Assembly: GCA_913020445.1 (NCBI GenBank)
Contig: CAJWAR010000006.1
Location: forward strand, 1 to 64,000
Length of the DNA stretch: 64,000 nucleotides
From: an uncultured Rhodospirillaceae bacterium
Lineage (GTDB): Bacteria > Pseudomonadota > Alphaproteobacteria > Rhodospirillales > UBA2165
Reading direction: 5' to 3'
Shown: in pieces, positions 17,770 to 26,848 of the stretch
Numbering within the stretch: position 1 is the first letter of the stretch
Layout of the letters: every line of letters starts with the position of its first letter
The notes under the pieces: model-generated
Seen by the model: the letters and a program-made list of their open reading frames with translations, nothing else
Databases searched by the model: none
Told to the model about the DNA's origin: nothing
Made by a program: the position numbers and the translations under genes

Positions 17770-19866
17770 ATGTCTAATGTTTCAATGTTGATCGTCGGTT
17801 GCGGCGTCATCGCACTACTTTATGGAATTTATGCCATTCGTTCCGTTCTCGCAGCTCCTGCCGGTACCGAACGTATGCAGGAAATAGCCGCGGCTATTCA
17901 AGAAGGCGCAAGCGCTTATCTTAACCGCCAATATACGGCAATCGCCGTTGCCGGTGTTGTCATCGGTATCGTTCTTGGCCTGCTGCTTGGCGGCTCCGTC
18001 GCCGTCGGCTTTGGCATTGGCGCAGTTCTCTCCGGCGTTGCCGGTTACATTGGTATGAACGTTTCTGTTCGCGCCAATGTCCGCACAGCTGAAGCTGCTC
18101 GATCCGTGGGCCTGGCTGAAGGCCTCTCGGTGGCTTTTAAATCTGGCGCCATTACCGGTATGCTGGTGGCCGGTTTAGCTCTGTTGGGCATTATTGGTTA
18201 CTGGCTTGTCCTTAAAGGAATGATCGATACATCAAGTAAAGACGGCATGCGTCACGTGCTTGAGGCCCTCGTCGGCTTGGCTTTTGGCGCGTCACTAATT
18301 TCCATATTTGCCCGTCTCGGCGGTGGTATCTTTACCAAAGGCGCTGACGTTGGTTCCGATTTGGTTGGTAAAATCGAAGCTGGTATCCCGGAAGATGATC
18401 CTCGCAACGCCGGCGTGATTGCCGATAACGTGGGTGACAATGTTGGTGACTGTGCCGGTATGGCAGCGGATTTATTTGAAACCTATGTTGTGACTGTTGT
18501 TGCAACCATGCTCTTGGCTGCAGCCTTTTTCTCCGGTGCACAGCAGGAAGTCATGATGACATTCCCACTTTTAATCGGTGCCGTTAGCATCCTTGGCTGT
18601 GTTGTCGCAACTTTCTTTGTCCGTCTTGGTTCAGGCAACTCAATCATGGGCGCGCTTTACAAAGGCTTTTTTGCCAGCGTGATCATATCCGCCATCTTGA
18701 TCGCAGTCGTTATCAACTGGCAGTTTGGTTTTGACGGAACTTTCGATGCGAATGGCCTGACAATCACTGGTATGGATTTGTTTGTGTCCGCACTGGTTGG
18801 TCTTGTCGTTACAGCACTGATTGTCTGGATCACTGAATATTACACAGGTACTAATTACCGCCCCGTACGGAGCATCGCTAAGGCATCCGAAACGGGTCAC
18901 GGTACCAACGTCATCCAAGGTCTGGCCGTTTCGATGGAATCTACAGCCATGCCGGTTATTGTAATTTGTGCTGGCATTATCGTTGCCTTCCTGACAGCTG
19001 GTTTGTTCGGTCTGGCCATTGCCGCCACTTCGATGCTGGCGCTGGCCGGTATGGTAGTCGCCCTTGACGCTTTTGGTCCGGTTACCGATAACGCTGGCGG
19101 CATTGCTGAAATGTCCAATCTGCCGGAAGAAGTTCGTAAAACCACGGATGCCCTGGATGCCGTTGGCAATACGACCAAAGCTGTCACCAAAGGCTATGCC
19201 ATTGGTTCAGCCGGCTTGGCTGCACTGGTTCTGTTTGCCGCCTTTACGGCAGATTTAAATCTGTTGTTCCCGAACTTAAAAGTATCCTTTTCCTTAAGTG
19301 ATCCATTTGTCGTTGTCGGCTTATTCGTCGGTGGCTTGATCCCTTTCTTGTTTGGATCAATGGGCATGATGGCTGTTGGCCGCGCCGGCGGTTCTATCGT
19401 CGAAGAAGTGCGCCGCCAATTCAAAGAAATTCCTGGCATTATGGAAGGCACGGCAAAACCAGAATACGGTAAATGTGTTGATCTGCTGACCAAGGCAGCG
19501 ATTAAAGAGATGATCGTGCCATCGATTCTGCCGATTGCGGCACCATTCGTCATATATTTCGTAATTAATGCCATCGCCGGTCAAGCTGCGGCATTTGCAG
19601 CACTTGGAGCGTCCTTAATGGGTGTTATCGTGACCGGCATCTTTGTTGCGCTGTCGATGACGTCAGGTGGCGGTGCATGGGATAATGCTAAGAAGTATGT
19701 CGAAGATGGTAACCACGGCGGTAAGGGCTCAGAAGCTCACCACGCTGCCATCACAGGTGACACGGTTGGTGATCCTTATAAAGACACCGCCGGACCAGCT
19801 GTGAACCCATTGATTAAGATTATGAATATCGTTGCTATTTTGCTGCTGGCTATTCTCGCCGCTTAA
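17770..19866 (+). CDS. hppA: Membrane-bound proton-translocating pyrophosphatase (K+-independent type)
   Basis: HppA hydrolyses pyrophosphate and pumps protons across the inner membrane, recovering energy from biosynthetic PPi. The 698 residues form about 16 membrane helices. The catalytic region [21 protein letters not shown] followed by [23 protein letters not shown] (about 190-235) carries the Asp cluster that binds Mg-PPi. A second Asp motif, [12 protein letters not shown], lies near residue 435. The diagnostic NTTKAVTKG has Lys where K+-dependent enzymes have Ala, so I predict the K+-independent class, as in Rhodospirillum rubrum. It is monocistronic, with a 190-nt leader and a strong terminator. 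Confidence 0.97.
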   Translation: MSNVSMLIVGCGVIALLYGIYAIRSVLAAPAGTERMQEIAAAIQEGASAYLNRQYTAIAVAGVVIGIVLGLLLGGSVAVGFGIGAVLSGVAGYIGMNVSVRANVRTAEAARSVGLAEGLSVAFKSGAITGMLVAGLALLGIIGYWLVLKGMIDTSSKDGMRHVLEALVGLAFGASLISIFARLGGGIFTKGADVGSDLVGKIEAGIPEDDPRNAGVIADNVGDNVGDCAGMAADLFETYVVTVVATMLLAAAFFSGAQQEVMMTFPLLIGAVSILGCVVATFFVRLGSGNSIMGALYKGFFASVIISAILIAVVINWQFGFDGTFDANGLTITGMDLFVSALVGLVVTALIVWITEYYTGTNYRPVRSIAKASETGHGTNVIQGLAVSMESTAMPVIVICAGIIVAFLTAGLFGLAIAATSMLALAGMVVALDAFGPVTDNAGGIAEMSNLPEEVRKTTDALDAVGNTTKAVTKGYAIGSAGLAALVLFAAFTADLNLLFPNLKVSFSLSDPFVVVGLFVGGLIPFLFGSMGMMAVGRAGGSIVEEVRRQFKEIPGIMEGTAKPEYGKCVDLLTKAAIKEMIVPSILPIAAPFVIYFVINAIAGQAAAFAALGASLMGVIVTGIFVALSMTSGGGAWDNAKKYVEDGNHGGKGSEAHHAAITGDTVGDPYKDTAGPAVNPLIKIMNIVAILLLAILAA

Positions 19867-19884
19867 AGCGATATTCGACCCAAC

Positions 19885-19920
19885 AAAAAGCCCCGCCGGT
19901 ACACCAGCGGGGCTTTTTTA
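19885..19920 (+). terminator. Strong bidirectional terminator, hppA / bamE
   Basis: AGCCCCGC and GCGGGGCT form an 8-bp GC-rich stem around a ten-base loop, with T6 after it on the plus strand and AAAAA before it. It can therefore end both hppA and the convergent bamE. Confidence 0.92.
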
Positions 19921-19942
19921 ATAATTAAACCCGGTCGACCAG

Positions 19943-20425
19943 CTATTTATTAATAGCGTCGGTCGGATCAACGTCGCTTTCAAAGCGGCCAATGTTGCCA
20001 AACAACTGTTGCAATAAAGTTATTTCCTTACCGGCAGTTGGCGTCTTCCGGTCAACCATCGCGATATCATGGCCGTCTTTAAGTCCCAAAGTCTTAACTT
20101 CACTTACTATACCTTTCTTATCAAAGCGTATGATGACAACCTTACGTTCGACGACATCTGGTTCAAAAAAGGCGCGCGTCTCGGTCCGTTCGCTGATGTA
20201 ATACCAACTCTCGCCTTGAAAAGGGGCAATACTGGAGGGCGATCCAATAAGCTCAACAACGCCTCGCTTATTGACCTGGCCAACTTCGATATTGGCCAGT
20301 AAATCGGGGTCAGGTAAATTTCCCCGGGTCGCAATGCGGGGTGCACAAGCGCTCACGGCAACTACCAGTGTGCCGGCGACTGCCCAGCGGATTAATTTTC
20401 TTCCAATGAAAAATTTTGTTTGCAT
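19943..20425 (-). CDS. bamE: Outer membrane assembly lipoprotein BamE (SmpA/OmlA family)
   Basis: BamE is a small lipoprotein of the Bam complex that inserts beta-barrel proteins in the outer membrane. The track begins at 20494. I start at the ATG at 20425, which gives MQTKFFIGRKLIRW followed by a hydrophobic stretch and the lipobox VSAC, a proper lipoprotein signal (160 residues). The mature domain has the SmpA/OmlA pattern: LANIEVGQVNKRGVVELIGSPS (about 50-70) and ESWYYISERTE (about 77-88). It faces hppA across a shared terminator and is divergent from the bc1 chaperone gene. BamE upstream of the CBP3-DUF177-rpmF-plsX series is a recurrent alphaproteobacterial arrangement. Confidence 0.92.
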   Translation of the reverse strand: MQTKFFIGRKLIRWAVAGTLVVAVSACAPRIATRGNLPDPDLLANIEVGQVNKRGVVELIGSPSSIAPFQGESWYYISERTETRAFFEPDVVERKVVIIRFDKKGIVSEVKTLGLKDGHDIAMVDRKTPTAGKEITLLQQLFGNIGRFESDVDPTDAINK

Positions 20426-20566
20426 TACAGACGATTTTCTCTCAATTAGCGCTTCTGGCGAAAGCAATTCGATTGATGCAGTATTATAACACACTGCATC
20501 CGATTTAGGCTATGTGATGTCTTTTCCGAGGCGGTCTGTCAATGACTGACTTGCGGGGTGGAAAAT

Positions 20567-21109
20567 ATGGGAATACTAGCGTTTTTGGGCTTTAAGAAAT
20601 ACGACGATGCGGTTTATCGTCTATACGGCGAGATTGTCGCTCAGGCGCGTGTTGAGGATTTCTACACCGTTCACGGCGTCGCCGACACGGTCAACGGGCG
20701 TTTCGACCTCATTGCGCTGCATGCATATATTGTCATGCGCCGGCTGAAAGATTTCGGTGAGGAGGGCAGTCAACTGTCACAAGATTTATTTGATGTTATG
20801 TTTGCCGATATGGATAAGAATATACGCGAAATGGGCGTCGGTGATTTAAGCGTGGGTAAAAAAATTAAAGCGCTGGCAAAGTCTTTTTATGGCCGAATCA
20901 AAGCCTATGATGACGGCATAGCGGAAACGGATGGAGCAAATCTGACAGCGTCGTTGAAACGTAATCTTTATTGCGACCAAGAACCTACTAATGAACAAAT
21001 TAACAAAATTGCAGACTATGTAATCCAAGAAATTGAGTTGTCGCAAAACTGGAACATTGACGACCTAAAAAATGGCTCGGTGTCCTTTAGCCCCGCACCC
21101 GGCAAGTGA
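20567..21109 (+). CDS. Ubiquinol-cytochrome c chaperone (CBP3 family)
   Basis: CBP3/UQCC1-type proteins assist assembly of the cytochrome bc1 complex. The track uses a GTG at 20558. The ATG at 20567 has GGGGTGG upstream and is preferred (180 residues). The chaperone domain spans about 15-150, with YGEIVAQARVEDFYTVHGVADTVNGRFDL and LIALHAYIVMRRLKDFG near the front and a helical core after it. No membrane segment is seen, fitting a cytoplasmic chaperone at the inner membrane. DUF177 follows 12 nt later. The same pair is common in alphaproteobacteria. Confidence 0.88.
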   Translation: MGILAFLGFKKYDDAVYRLYGEIVAQARVEDFYTVHGVADTVNGRFDLIALHAYIVMRRLKDFGEEGSQLSQDLFDVMFADMDKNIREMGVGDLSVGKKIKALAKSFYGRIKAYDDGIAETDGANLTASLKRNLYCDQEPTNEQINKIADYVIQEIELSQNWNIDDLKNGSVSFSPAPGK

Positions 21110-21121
21110 GAGATACAGACA

Positions 21122-21697
21122 GTGACTGAGGGAACTGACCAAAATATTAGCGGCAAGGATACGCCAACAACAACCCCGGAGATTTCTCGTGTCATCAAGA
21201 TCGATGACATCAAGGCTAATCATCTCGAGTTGGATATTGAGGCGACGGAAAATGAATGCCAAGCTCTGGCAAAAAGATTTGATCTAATTGAACTGGGAAA
21301 ATTTTCTGCTCATCTCATTTGTACGAGTTCGCCAAAACATACCGAAGTACAGGTCAAAGCCAGCTTTACGGCCAATGTAATTCAGCGCTGCGTTGTAACT
21401 CTTGAACCGGTACCAGCTGAAGTAACGGGCTCATACCGCTGTGATTATTCGGTTGATATACTGCCGGAAGATATTGAAATCATTGAATTTGATTCAGCGA
21501 CTGATGACCCCCCAGAAGCCATCATTGATGGCGCATTTGATGCCGGTATTATGTTAACGGAACAATTTGGTCTCGAATTAGAGCCTTTCCCACGCTCACC
21601 CAAGGCCGATTTTGACGCCTTGAAAATGGCGGCAGGGGATAAATTAGACACGGCTGAGAGCAACAATCCGTTTGCAGTGCTAAAGAAAGTCAAGTAA
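21122..21697 (+). CDS. DUF177 (YceD-like) domain protein
   Basis: A 191-residue cytoplasmic protein of the YceD/DUF177 family, nearly always encoded just before rpmF. It is thought to act in 23S rRNA synthesis or processing, as plant homologues do. GTG start. The recognisable core is about 75-165: a segment ending with FTANVIQRCVVTLEPVPAEV, then an acidic strand (PEDIEIIEFDSATDDPPEAIIDG) and LTEQFGLELEPFPRSPKADF, which is typical of the family. The family's two-Cys pattern is reduced to a single Cys in this stretch. It lies 137 nt before rpmF; the gap may contain an internal promoter. Confidence 0.9.
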   Translation: MTEGTDQNISGKDTPTTTPEISRVIKIDDIKANHLELDIEATENECQALAKRFDLIELGKFSAHLICTSSPKHTEVQVKASFTANVIQRCVVTLEPVPAEVTGSYRCDYSVDILPEDIEIIEFDSATDDPPEAIIDGAFDAGIMLTEQFGLELEPFPRSPKADFDALKMAAGDKLDTAESNNPFAVLKKVK

Positions 21698-21834
21698 ACG
21701 ATGGCCAGATTTCACTCGTGGCAATAAACAGGACTGCTCATTCGGCTTGCCGAACGATTTAAATTGATTTATGTAGCGTTCCACCGCGATGGAAACTTCC
21801 GAATAAACTAGTTTGTGATTAGAGAGAAATAGCT

Positions 21835-22020
21835 ATGGCTGTTCCCAAGAAGAAAATATCGAAATCCCGCCGAAATCAGCGCCGGTCGCATGATTCCCTC
21901 AACGCTGCAGCGCAAACAGAATGCCCGAATTGCGGCGAAGTTAAGCGCCCGCACCATGTTTGCGGCTCCTGTGGCCACTATGATGGCCGCGAAGTCGTCG
22001 AAATCGATTCCATCGCATAA
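21835..22020 (+). CDS. rpmF: 50S ribosomal protein L32
   Basis: A 61-residue basic ribosomal protein. [20 protein letters not shown] is the canonical L32 N-terminus. A zinc-ribbon form is present: [18 protein letters not shown] has four cysteines, so this is the Zn-binding (C+) version. A GAGAGA ribosome-binding site precedes the ATG. It is placed between DUF177 and plsX, as in most proteobacteria, linking ribosome and lipid synthesis. Confidence 0.98.
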   Translation: MAVPKKKISKSRRNQRRSHDSLNAAAQTECPNCGEVKRPHHVCGSCGHYDGREVVEIDSIA

Positions 22021-22086
22021 ACTATTTCCTTTGTCAGTAAATCAGCGCACAATTGTATTGCAGAGCTAGATCAAGGAGCCCAGTCG

Positions 22087-23178
22087 TTGACTGATCTGAT
22101 TACTGTAGCAATTGACGGTATGGGTGGTGATAACGCCCCGGACATGATTATTGGCGGGATCGATATTGCCGCCTCACGCGCGCCTGATTTACGGTGCCTG
22201 GTGTTTGGTGATGAAAATCAACTAAAACCGTTATTGGATAAACATCCAAAGGCCAAAGCGGTAAGTGAAATTCGCCATACCACCGACGTCGTGACCATGG
22301 ATGATAAGCCAACTGCGGCGCTTCGTTCCGGTAAAAATTCCAGTATGCGGTTGGCAATTGATGCCGTCAAAAATAATGAAGCGTCGGCGATTGTTTCAGC
22401 CGGCAATACAGGCGCGTTGATGGCCATGGCGACGGTCGTTCTCAGAATGATCCCGGGCATCAGCCGGCCCGCAATCGTTACCAGTTTTCCGACCCAAAGT
22501 GGCGATTGCGTAATGCTGGATCTCGGTGCGAACATCGAGTGTGATGCGGACAATCTGGTCCAATTTGCCGTCATGGGAGAGGTTTTCGCCCGCAATGAAC
22601 TGGATATCGACCAACCGTCCATCGGCCTCCTAAATGTCGGCACTGAAGGACTAAAAGGAAACGATTCGGTCAAAAAGGCAGCAGCAATCCTCCAGAATTC
22701 GAATTTACCGATAAAATTTTATGGCTTTGTCGAGGGCGACGATATTGGTAAAGGCACCGTCGATGTCATCGTTACCGATGGCTTTACCGGCAATATTGCA
22801 CTGAAAACCGCCGAAGGTACGGCAAAAATGTTTACCTTCTATCTAAAGAAATTTCTCACCGCCAATATCGTTTCGAAGCTTGGCGCATTGATAGCCCGAC
22901 CAGCGCTTGAAAGATTTCGTGCGCAATTCGATCCCCGGCGTTATAACGGTGCGATGCTCGTCGGTCTCAATGGCGTCTGCGTTAAAAGCCACGGCGGCAC
23001 GGATGCCCTGGGTTTCGCTCATGCAATTGAGATCGGAGCAAAACTGGTACGGCGAAATTTCAATGCAGTGATCAAGGAAGACCTCGGTCGCCTGATTGCA
23101 GATAACTCGGAAGACTCAGATAACTCAGATAACTCTGATAATTCAAATAATTCGGAACCACAATCGGCCACCGCATAA
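22087..23178 (+). CDS. plsX: Phosphate acyltransferase PlsX
   Basis: PlsX makes acyl-phosphate from acyl-ACP, the first step of PlsX/PlsY phospholipid synthesis; it is a peripheral membrane protein. The TTG start has AAGGAG 8 nt upstream. Signatures are VAIDGMGGDNAP at the N-terminus, VSAGNTGALMAMA near 100, GADTIS-type segments, and VIVTDGFTGNIALKTAEG near 235. The catalytic fold ends near residue 340. The last 24 residues are an unusual Asn-Ser-Asp repeat (DNS units) encoded by a 9-bp tandem repeat (23101-23154), which other PlsX proteins lack to my knowledge. fabH starts right after the stop. Confidence 0.96.
   Translation: MTDLITVAIDGMGGDNAPDMIIGGIDIAASRAPDLRCLVFGDENQLKPLLDKHPKAKAVSEIRHTTDVVTMDDKPTAALRSGKNSSMRLAIDAVKNNEASAIVSAGNTGALMAMATVVLRMIPGISRPAIVTSFPTQSGDCVMLDLGANIECDADNLVQFAVMGEVFARNELDIDQPSIGLLNVGTEGLKGNDSVKKAAAILQNSNLPIKFYGFVEGDDIGKGTVDVIVTDGFTGNIALKTAEGTAKMFTFYLKKFLTANIVSKLGALIARPALERFRAQFDPRRYNGAMLVGLNGVCVKSHGGTDALGFAHAIEIGAKLVRRNFNAVIKEDLGRLIADNSEDSDNSDNSDNSNNSEPQSATA
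23101..23154 (+). repeat. 9-bp tandem repeat (six units) in the plsX 3' end
   Basis: Six consecutive 9-nt units of the type GATAACTCN, with one or two base changes each, encode an Asp-Asn-Ser rich tail. Nine-base periodicity keeps the frame, so slippage would change tail length without breaking the gene. Confidence 0.85.
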
Positions 23179-24156
23179 ATGAAAACAATTTCCCAACTGA
23201 TCGGTTGCGGCTCCTATCTGCCGCAAAATGTCGTCACCAATGATGATTTAGCCAAAAAAGTAGATACCTCTGACGAGTGGATCATCGCCCGCACTGGCAT
23301 TAAACAACGCCATTTTGCCAGTGATGATGAATATACATCTGATCTCGCCTTGAAAGCTGCTCAGCGCGCGCTGGAGCATGCTGGTGTTGATGGTACCGAG
23401 ATTGATCTCATCGTTGTTGGCACGACCACACCGGATCGAACCTTCCCCGCAACCGCAGTACGTCTCCAGAAACATTTGGGCTGCCGAACTGGTGCGGCAT
23501 TCGATGTCCAGGCTGTATGCTCGGGCTTTGTCTACGCATTGGCTGTCGTCGATAGCATGATCCAATCTGGTCAAGCTAAAACCGCTCTTGTCGTCGGCGC
23601 AGAAACAATCTCCCGTCTGTTAAATTGGAAAGACCGGACAACCTGCGTACTTTTTGGCGACGGAGCAGGGGCAGTTGTTGTTAAAGCGGTAGAAGTTGAA
23701 GAGCAAACGAATGGCCAAGCCGGTATTATTTCCACCCATATTCACTCCGATGGTAATCTCGAGGAACTACTCTATTGCGATGGCGGACCCTCGACAACGC
23801 AAACTGCCGGATATCTTACCATGGCCGGCAAAGAAGTATTCCGCCATGCTGTGACCAATTTGGCCGCCGTCGTCAATGAGGCACTGGAAGCTAATAATCT
23901 ACAAGACAGCGATATCGACTGGCTGGTGCCACACCAGGCCAATAAACGCATCATCGACAGCACGGCAAAAAAATTAAAAATGCCGATGGATAAAGTCATC
24001 TTGACTGTTGAAGATCACGCCAACACTTCAGCTGCCTCGATCCCACTTGCCTTGGATCACGGCGTGCGCGAAGGGCTCATCAAAAGAGGTGACTTGCTGT
24101 TGATGGAAGCGATGGGCGGCGGATTGACCTGGGGTGCTGCCCTCGTTCGCTGGTAA
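23179..24156 (+). CDS. fabH: 3-oxoacyl-ACP synthase III (KASIII)
   Basis: FabH starts fatty-acid chains by condensing acetyl-CoA with malonyl-ACP. The protein has 325 residues of the thiolase fold. The catalytic triad is complete: Cys in [13 protein letters not shown] (about 113), His in [11 protein letters not shown] (about 253) and Asn in [15 protein letters not shown] (about 283). The C-terminal [13 protein letters not shown] is standard. The ATG directly abuts the plsX stop, so the two are translationally coupled. A 126-nt gap with its own probable promoter separates it from ihfA. Confidence 0.97.
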   Translation: MKTISQLIGCGSYLPQNVVTNDDLAKKVDTSDEWIIARTGIKQRHFASDDEYTSDLALKAAQRALEHAGVDGTEIDLIVVGTTTPDRTFPATAVRLQKHLGCRTGAAFDVQAVCSGFVYALAVVDSMIQSGQAKTALVVGAETISRLLNWKDRTTCVLFGDGAGAVVVKAVEVEEQTNGQAGIISTHIHSDGNLEELLYCDGGPSTTQTAGYLTMAGKEVFRHAVTNLAAVVNEALEANNLQDSDIDWLVPHQANKRIIDSTAKKLKMPMDKVILTVEDHANTSAASIPLALDHGVREGLIKRGDLLLMEAMGGGLTWGAALVRW

Positions 24157-24282
24157 ATTAAACACTATTATCCAAATTTTTATTTAAAAGCGTGTTAAAA
24201 ACGCACGCCATCCCATTGATTTAGAAAACTTTCTGACGTAAGCTTGCATTCAAATTCAAAACGACTATAGGGATGGAAGCCA

Positions 24283-24624
24283 ATGTCCGGAGAGACAATT
24301 ACCCGATCTCAATTAAGTGAAGCGGTATATCAAGAAGTCGGTTTGTCACGTAATGAATCGGCAGATCTGCTCGAATCTGTGCTCACTAAAATTTCGAATA
24401 CTTTAGCCGGTGGCGAATCAGTCAAGATTTCATCCTTCGGCAGTTTTTCGGTCCGGAGCAAAGGTCAGCGTATTGGCCGCAATCCTAAAACGGGGGAGGA
24501 AGTTCCGATTTTACCACGTAAAGTATTGGTCTTCAGGCCTTCGCAAGTATTGAAAAGTAAGATCAGCGGCTTGCCGGTTGAGCAACCCAGCCCACCAACC
24601 TTTGGCTCAAGTGAATTTGAATAA
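24283..24624 (+). CDS. ihfA: Integration host factor alpha subunit
   Basis: IHF-alpha pairs with IHF-beta to bend DNA in transcription, replication and recombination. The protein has 113 residues. [20 protein letters not shown] begins the helical dimerisation part. The DNA-binding arm has [25 protein letters not shown] (about 68-92), with the Pro that intercalates in the minor groove. Position after fabH and directly before a MerR gene is the usual place for ihfA rather than hupB. A short extra tail (about 100-113, [12 protein letters not shown]) follows the arm. Confidence 0.94.
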   Translation: MSGETITRSQLSEAVYQEVGLSRNESADLLESVLTKISNTLAGGESVKISSFGSFSVRSKGQRIGRNPKTGEEVPILPRKVLVFRPSQVLKSKISGLPVEQPSPPTFGSSEFE

Positions 24625-24626
24625 TT

Positions 24627-25046
24627 ATGGCCCTGGCGACGGAACAACAACCGTCCGGAGATATCTCCAGTCGGCGACGCAGCGGTAAATCCGCGTCGGC
24701 ATTTCGCACCATCAGCGAGGTTTCCAAAGAGCTCGACCTGCCTCAGCACGTCTTGCGATTTTGGGAAACCAAATTTCCCCAGATAAAACCGATGAAACGT
24801 GGCGGCGGCCGACGCTATTACCGGCCCGAAGATTTAGTTATGCTGCGGCGCATCCGCGGGCTGCTTTATAATGATGGCTACACCATCAAAGGGGTGCAAA
24901 AACTGCTCAAAGAATCCGGCGGTAAAATTGAGGAAATCGGCGTTGAAACAACGGAATTAGAAAGCTCATCTCTGTCATCGGAGAAAGCAACTGAGTTGAA
25001 AGCCGTCCTCACCGAGCTCGAAGATATCAAAAAACTGCTGTCCTAA
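24627..25046 (+). CDS. MerR family transcriptional regulator
   Basis: A 139-residue regulator with an N-terminal winged helix-turn-helix (about 24-95): [30 protein letters not shown], then [20 protein letters not shown] short helical tail follows. No cysteine metal-binding loop of the MerR/CueR kind is visible, so it is not a metal sensor of that type. Homologues sit next to ihfA in most alphaproteobacteria. Target genes are unknown. The ATG lies 2 nt after the ihfA stop, so co-expression is expected. Confidence 0.93.
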   Translation: MALATEQQPSGDISSRRRSGKSASAFRTISEVSKELDLPQHVLRFWETKFPQIKPMKRGGGRRYYRPEDLVMLRRIRGLLYNDGYTIKGVQKLLKESGGKIEEIGVETTELESSSLSSEKATELKAVLTELEDIKKLLS

Positions 25047-25111
25047 ATTTATACTATCACCAAACGATTGCTGTAATGATATCCGCATCGTATATTGCGA
25101 AAATTAACTGT

Positions 25112-25189
25112 CGGAGCGTGGCGCAGCCTGGTTAGCGCACCAAGCTGGGGGCTTGGGGGTCGGTGGTTCGAATCCACTCGCTCCGACCA
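25112..25189 (+). tRNA. tRNA-Pro (GGG anticodon)
   Basis: All stems fold by eye: acceptor CGGAGCG/CGCTCCG, D arm GCGC/GCGC, anticodon arm CCAAG/CTTGG with loop CTGGGGG (anticodon GGG), five-base variable region, T arm GGTGG/CCACT with TTCGAAT loop, discriminator A and an encoded CCA end. It reads CCC (and CCU by wobble). A terminator hairpin follows 10 nt later. Confidence 0.96.
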
Positions 25190-25198
25190 TTTTTTGAG

Positions 25199-25232
25199 AA
25201 GGGCTCAGTCAAATTGGCTGAGCTCTTTTTTT
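25199..25232 (+). terminator. Rho-independent terminator after tRNA-Pro
   Basis: AGGGCTCAGTC and GGCTGAGCTCT pair with a few-base loop and are followed by T7. It ends the tRNA transcript and overlaps the first codons of the over-long track ORF at 25231, one more reason to use a later start for that gene. Confidence 0.85.
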
Positions 25233-25326
25233 GATTACAGTATGGATAAAGAGAAAATTTTTATTTGATTTACCTGTAATGCGTGTTCAAAATAAAGTTA
25301 ATGAAATTTACCTAAAGAAATTTAGT

Positions 25327-25953
25327 ATGCTCAATCCAGTAAAATCCTTTTTGGCCTTTATACTTGTAATGGGTCTCGGCAATATTACCATTACGCCCGC
25401 CATCTCTGCTGAACGCATCAACGTCGAATACCATCATAGTGAAGTCAGCTTTTCCGGCGACGATAGTTTTGTCACCGGTCGTTATACCTGGGAACCCCTG
25501 CCTGACAATAGATTATGGAAGGAAATGATCACCTTTGCGGGCGGGTCCATGATGTATTACGAGCTGCAGCCAGGTCATTTCTATACCGGATCAAATCAAG
25601 GTAAACATATTTTTGTCAGAATATTCAATCAGAACACGGGGTTCACAAAAAGAGGGCATTCGGTTGGTGAATCAGACGTCATTGAACTTTCCAATGGAAT
25701 CGGAAATTACTATATAGTTACGTCGTCAAATGATGATAATTCCTGCGGCTTGGCCAGACAATTTGCCGGAGAATCAGGTATCGGAGATGGCCTGCTGTCG
25801 AACGGTAGCACCAAAGTTGCGTCCTTATATGTTTGTAAGAGTAAATCCTGGGGTTCGAGATTTAAACTCACTAGGTTTATTCAGGATATTATGAACCGCG
25901 CGCGCTATGACGAGGGCAAGCTCAATAAAATGCGGGCGGCGGCAAGAAAGTAG
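25327..25953 (+). CDS. Secreted protein of unknown function
   Basis: I do not recognise this protein. The track start (25231) lies in the tRNA terminator, so I use the ATG at 25327, which opens a good signal peptide (MLNPVKSFLAFILVMGLG, cleavage likely after AISA near residue 28). The 208-residue product has a mature part rich in Ser, Gly and aromatic residues, suggesting a beta-sandwich. YHHSEVSFSGDDSFVTGRYTWEP and ELQPGHFYTGSNQGKHIFVRIF are striking conserved-looking stretches. Two cysteines (CGLARQFA and YVCKSK) could form a disulfide. The C-terminus is basic and helical. It lies between tRNA-Pro and a Rieske gene on the same strand. Confidence 0.7.
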   Translation: MLNPVKSFLAFILVMGLGNITITPAISAERINVEYHHSEVSFSGDDSFVTGRYTWEPLPDNRLWKEMITFAGGSMMYYELQPGHFYTGSNQGKHIFVRIFNQNTGFTKRGHSVGESDVIELSNGIGNYYIVTSSNDDNSCGLARQFAGESGIGDGLLSNGSTKVASLYVCKSKSWGSRFKLTRFIQDIMNRARYDEGKLNKMRAAARK

Positions 25954-26027
25954 CCCTAGGATTCCAAGCGTATCAAGGCTTTACCTTTCCTGATTTGGCT
26001 GGGATATTGGGCCAAAATGGGGAACAT

Positions 26028-26363
26028 ATGAGCTCGACCGAAATCTGTAAACTGGATGACGTGCCGGACAATGATGCCAAAGGCATGGTGGCCGAAGTTG
26101 ACGGCAAGCAACGCAATATCTTCGTCGCCCGCAAAGGCGAGCAGGCCTTCGCCTATTTAAACTGGTGCCCCCATAATCAGGTACTGATTGATCAAATCCC
26201 CAACAAATTCTTCAATGCGGATTATAGCCTTATTCAATGCTCTAAACATGGCGCCTTGTTTCAGATCGAGGATGGCCTTTGTGTTGAAGGGCCGTGCGAA
26301 GGTGAGAGTTTGAAATCCCTAACAACGTCGGTCGAAAACGGCATGATTTGTCTGGTGGAATAA
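26028..26363 (+). CDS. Rieske [2Fe-2S] ferredoxin-type protein
   Basis: The track begins at 25995. I use the ATG at 26028, with GGGGAA upstream, giving 111 residues (MSSTEICKLDDVPDND). The Rieske motifs are WCPHNQVLI (Cys-x-His) and QCSKHGALF (Cys-x2-His), separated by about 18 residues. Both His ligands are present, so a Rieske centre is expected. The stand-alone size suits a small cytoplasmic electron carrier of the naphthalene/biphenyl-dioxygenase ferredoxin or NirD kind, not the membrane bc1 subunit. No oxygenase alpha subunit is nearby. Two VOC proteins follow within 3 nt, so it probably serves a small oxidation pathway with them. Confidence 0.88.
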   Translation: MSSTEICKLDDVPDNDAKGMVAEVDGKQRNIFVARKGEQAFAYLNWCPHNQVLIDQIPNKFFNADYSLIQCSKHGALFQIEDGLCVEGPCEGESLKSLTTSVENGMICLVE

Positions 26364-26365
26364 AT

Positions 26366-26848
26366 ATGGCGAGAAAACCCGGACAAATTAAGTATCTCAA
26401 GGCCGACGAACCGCTTAATCGGCCGCAAGCCATTGCCGGCGGCACCTTTGTCACCACCAATTTGCAGCGCACCCGTAAACTGCTCGAAGATTTCGCAGGT
26501 CTGGAATGTACTTTAGCCGGTGATGGCAAGCTACTGGTGCGGGATCAGGGGCCAAACGGCGACAAGCACTCCAAAGGCGCTGTTTACTGGGCGTTTGAAG
26601 TGTCCGAAGTTCCGGAAATCAAACATCCCCAGCACGTGCTTAATCATTGGGGCTTTGATCTGGCGACACCGGAAGAAGTTGACGCCGCCAACGCCGCAGC
26701 ACTTGAGATGGCCGAAGAGTACGGCATTGCTAAAGTTCAGAAATCCCGCGATATTCATGGTGTTTACGCCTTCTATTTTCAGGATTTCGACGAGAATTGG
26801 TGGGAATTTCAGTATCGCAAGCCGCGTCCCGGAGCATCAGACGAATGA
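26366..26848 (+). CDS. VOC (glyoxalase/dioxygenase superfamily) protein 1
   Basis: 160 residues starting at the ATG at 26366 (the track start is 26348), with GGTGGA upstream. It has one VOC module: FVTTNLQRTRKLLEDFAGLEC begins the first beta-alpha-beta unit, and DFDENWWEFQYR ends the second, carrying the expected metal-binding Glu. The middle ligand is plausibly the His of LNHWGFDLATPEEV. The first ligand position, normally His, reads Thr (GGTFVT). The substrate is unknown; extradiol dioxygenases, glyoxalases and resistance proteins share the fold. The stop overlaps the start of the second VOC gene (ATGA). Confidence 0.85.
   Translation: MARKPGQIKYLKADEPLNRPQAIAGGTFVTTNLQRTRKLLEDFAGLECTLAGDGKLLVRDQGPNGDKHSKGAVYWAFEVSEVPEIKHPQHVLNHWGFDLATPEEVDAANAAALEMAEEYGIAKVQKSRDIHGVYAFYFQDFDENWWEFQYRKPRPGASDE

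Noticed and set aside
24189-24212. GCGTG...CACGC hairpin between fabH and ihfA
   Set aside because: A 5-bp stem with no T tract is too weak for a terminator and too common to call an operator.
25231-25326. N-terminal 32 codons of the track ORF at 25231
   Set aside because: They begin inside the tRNA-Pro terminator and precede a clear signal peptide, so they are probably untranslated leader.
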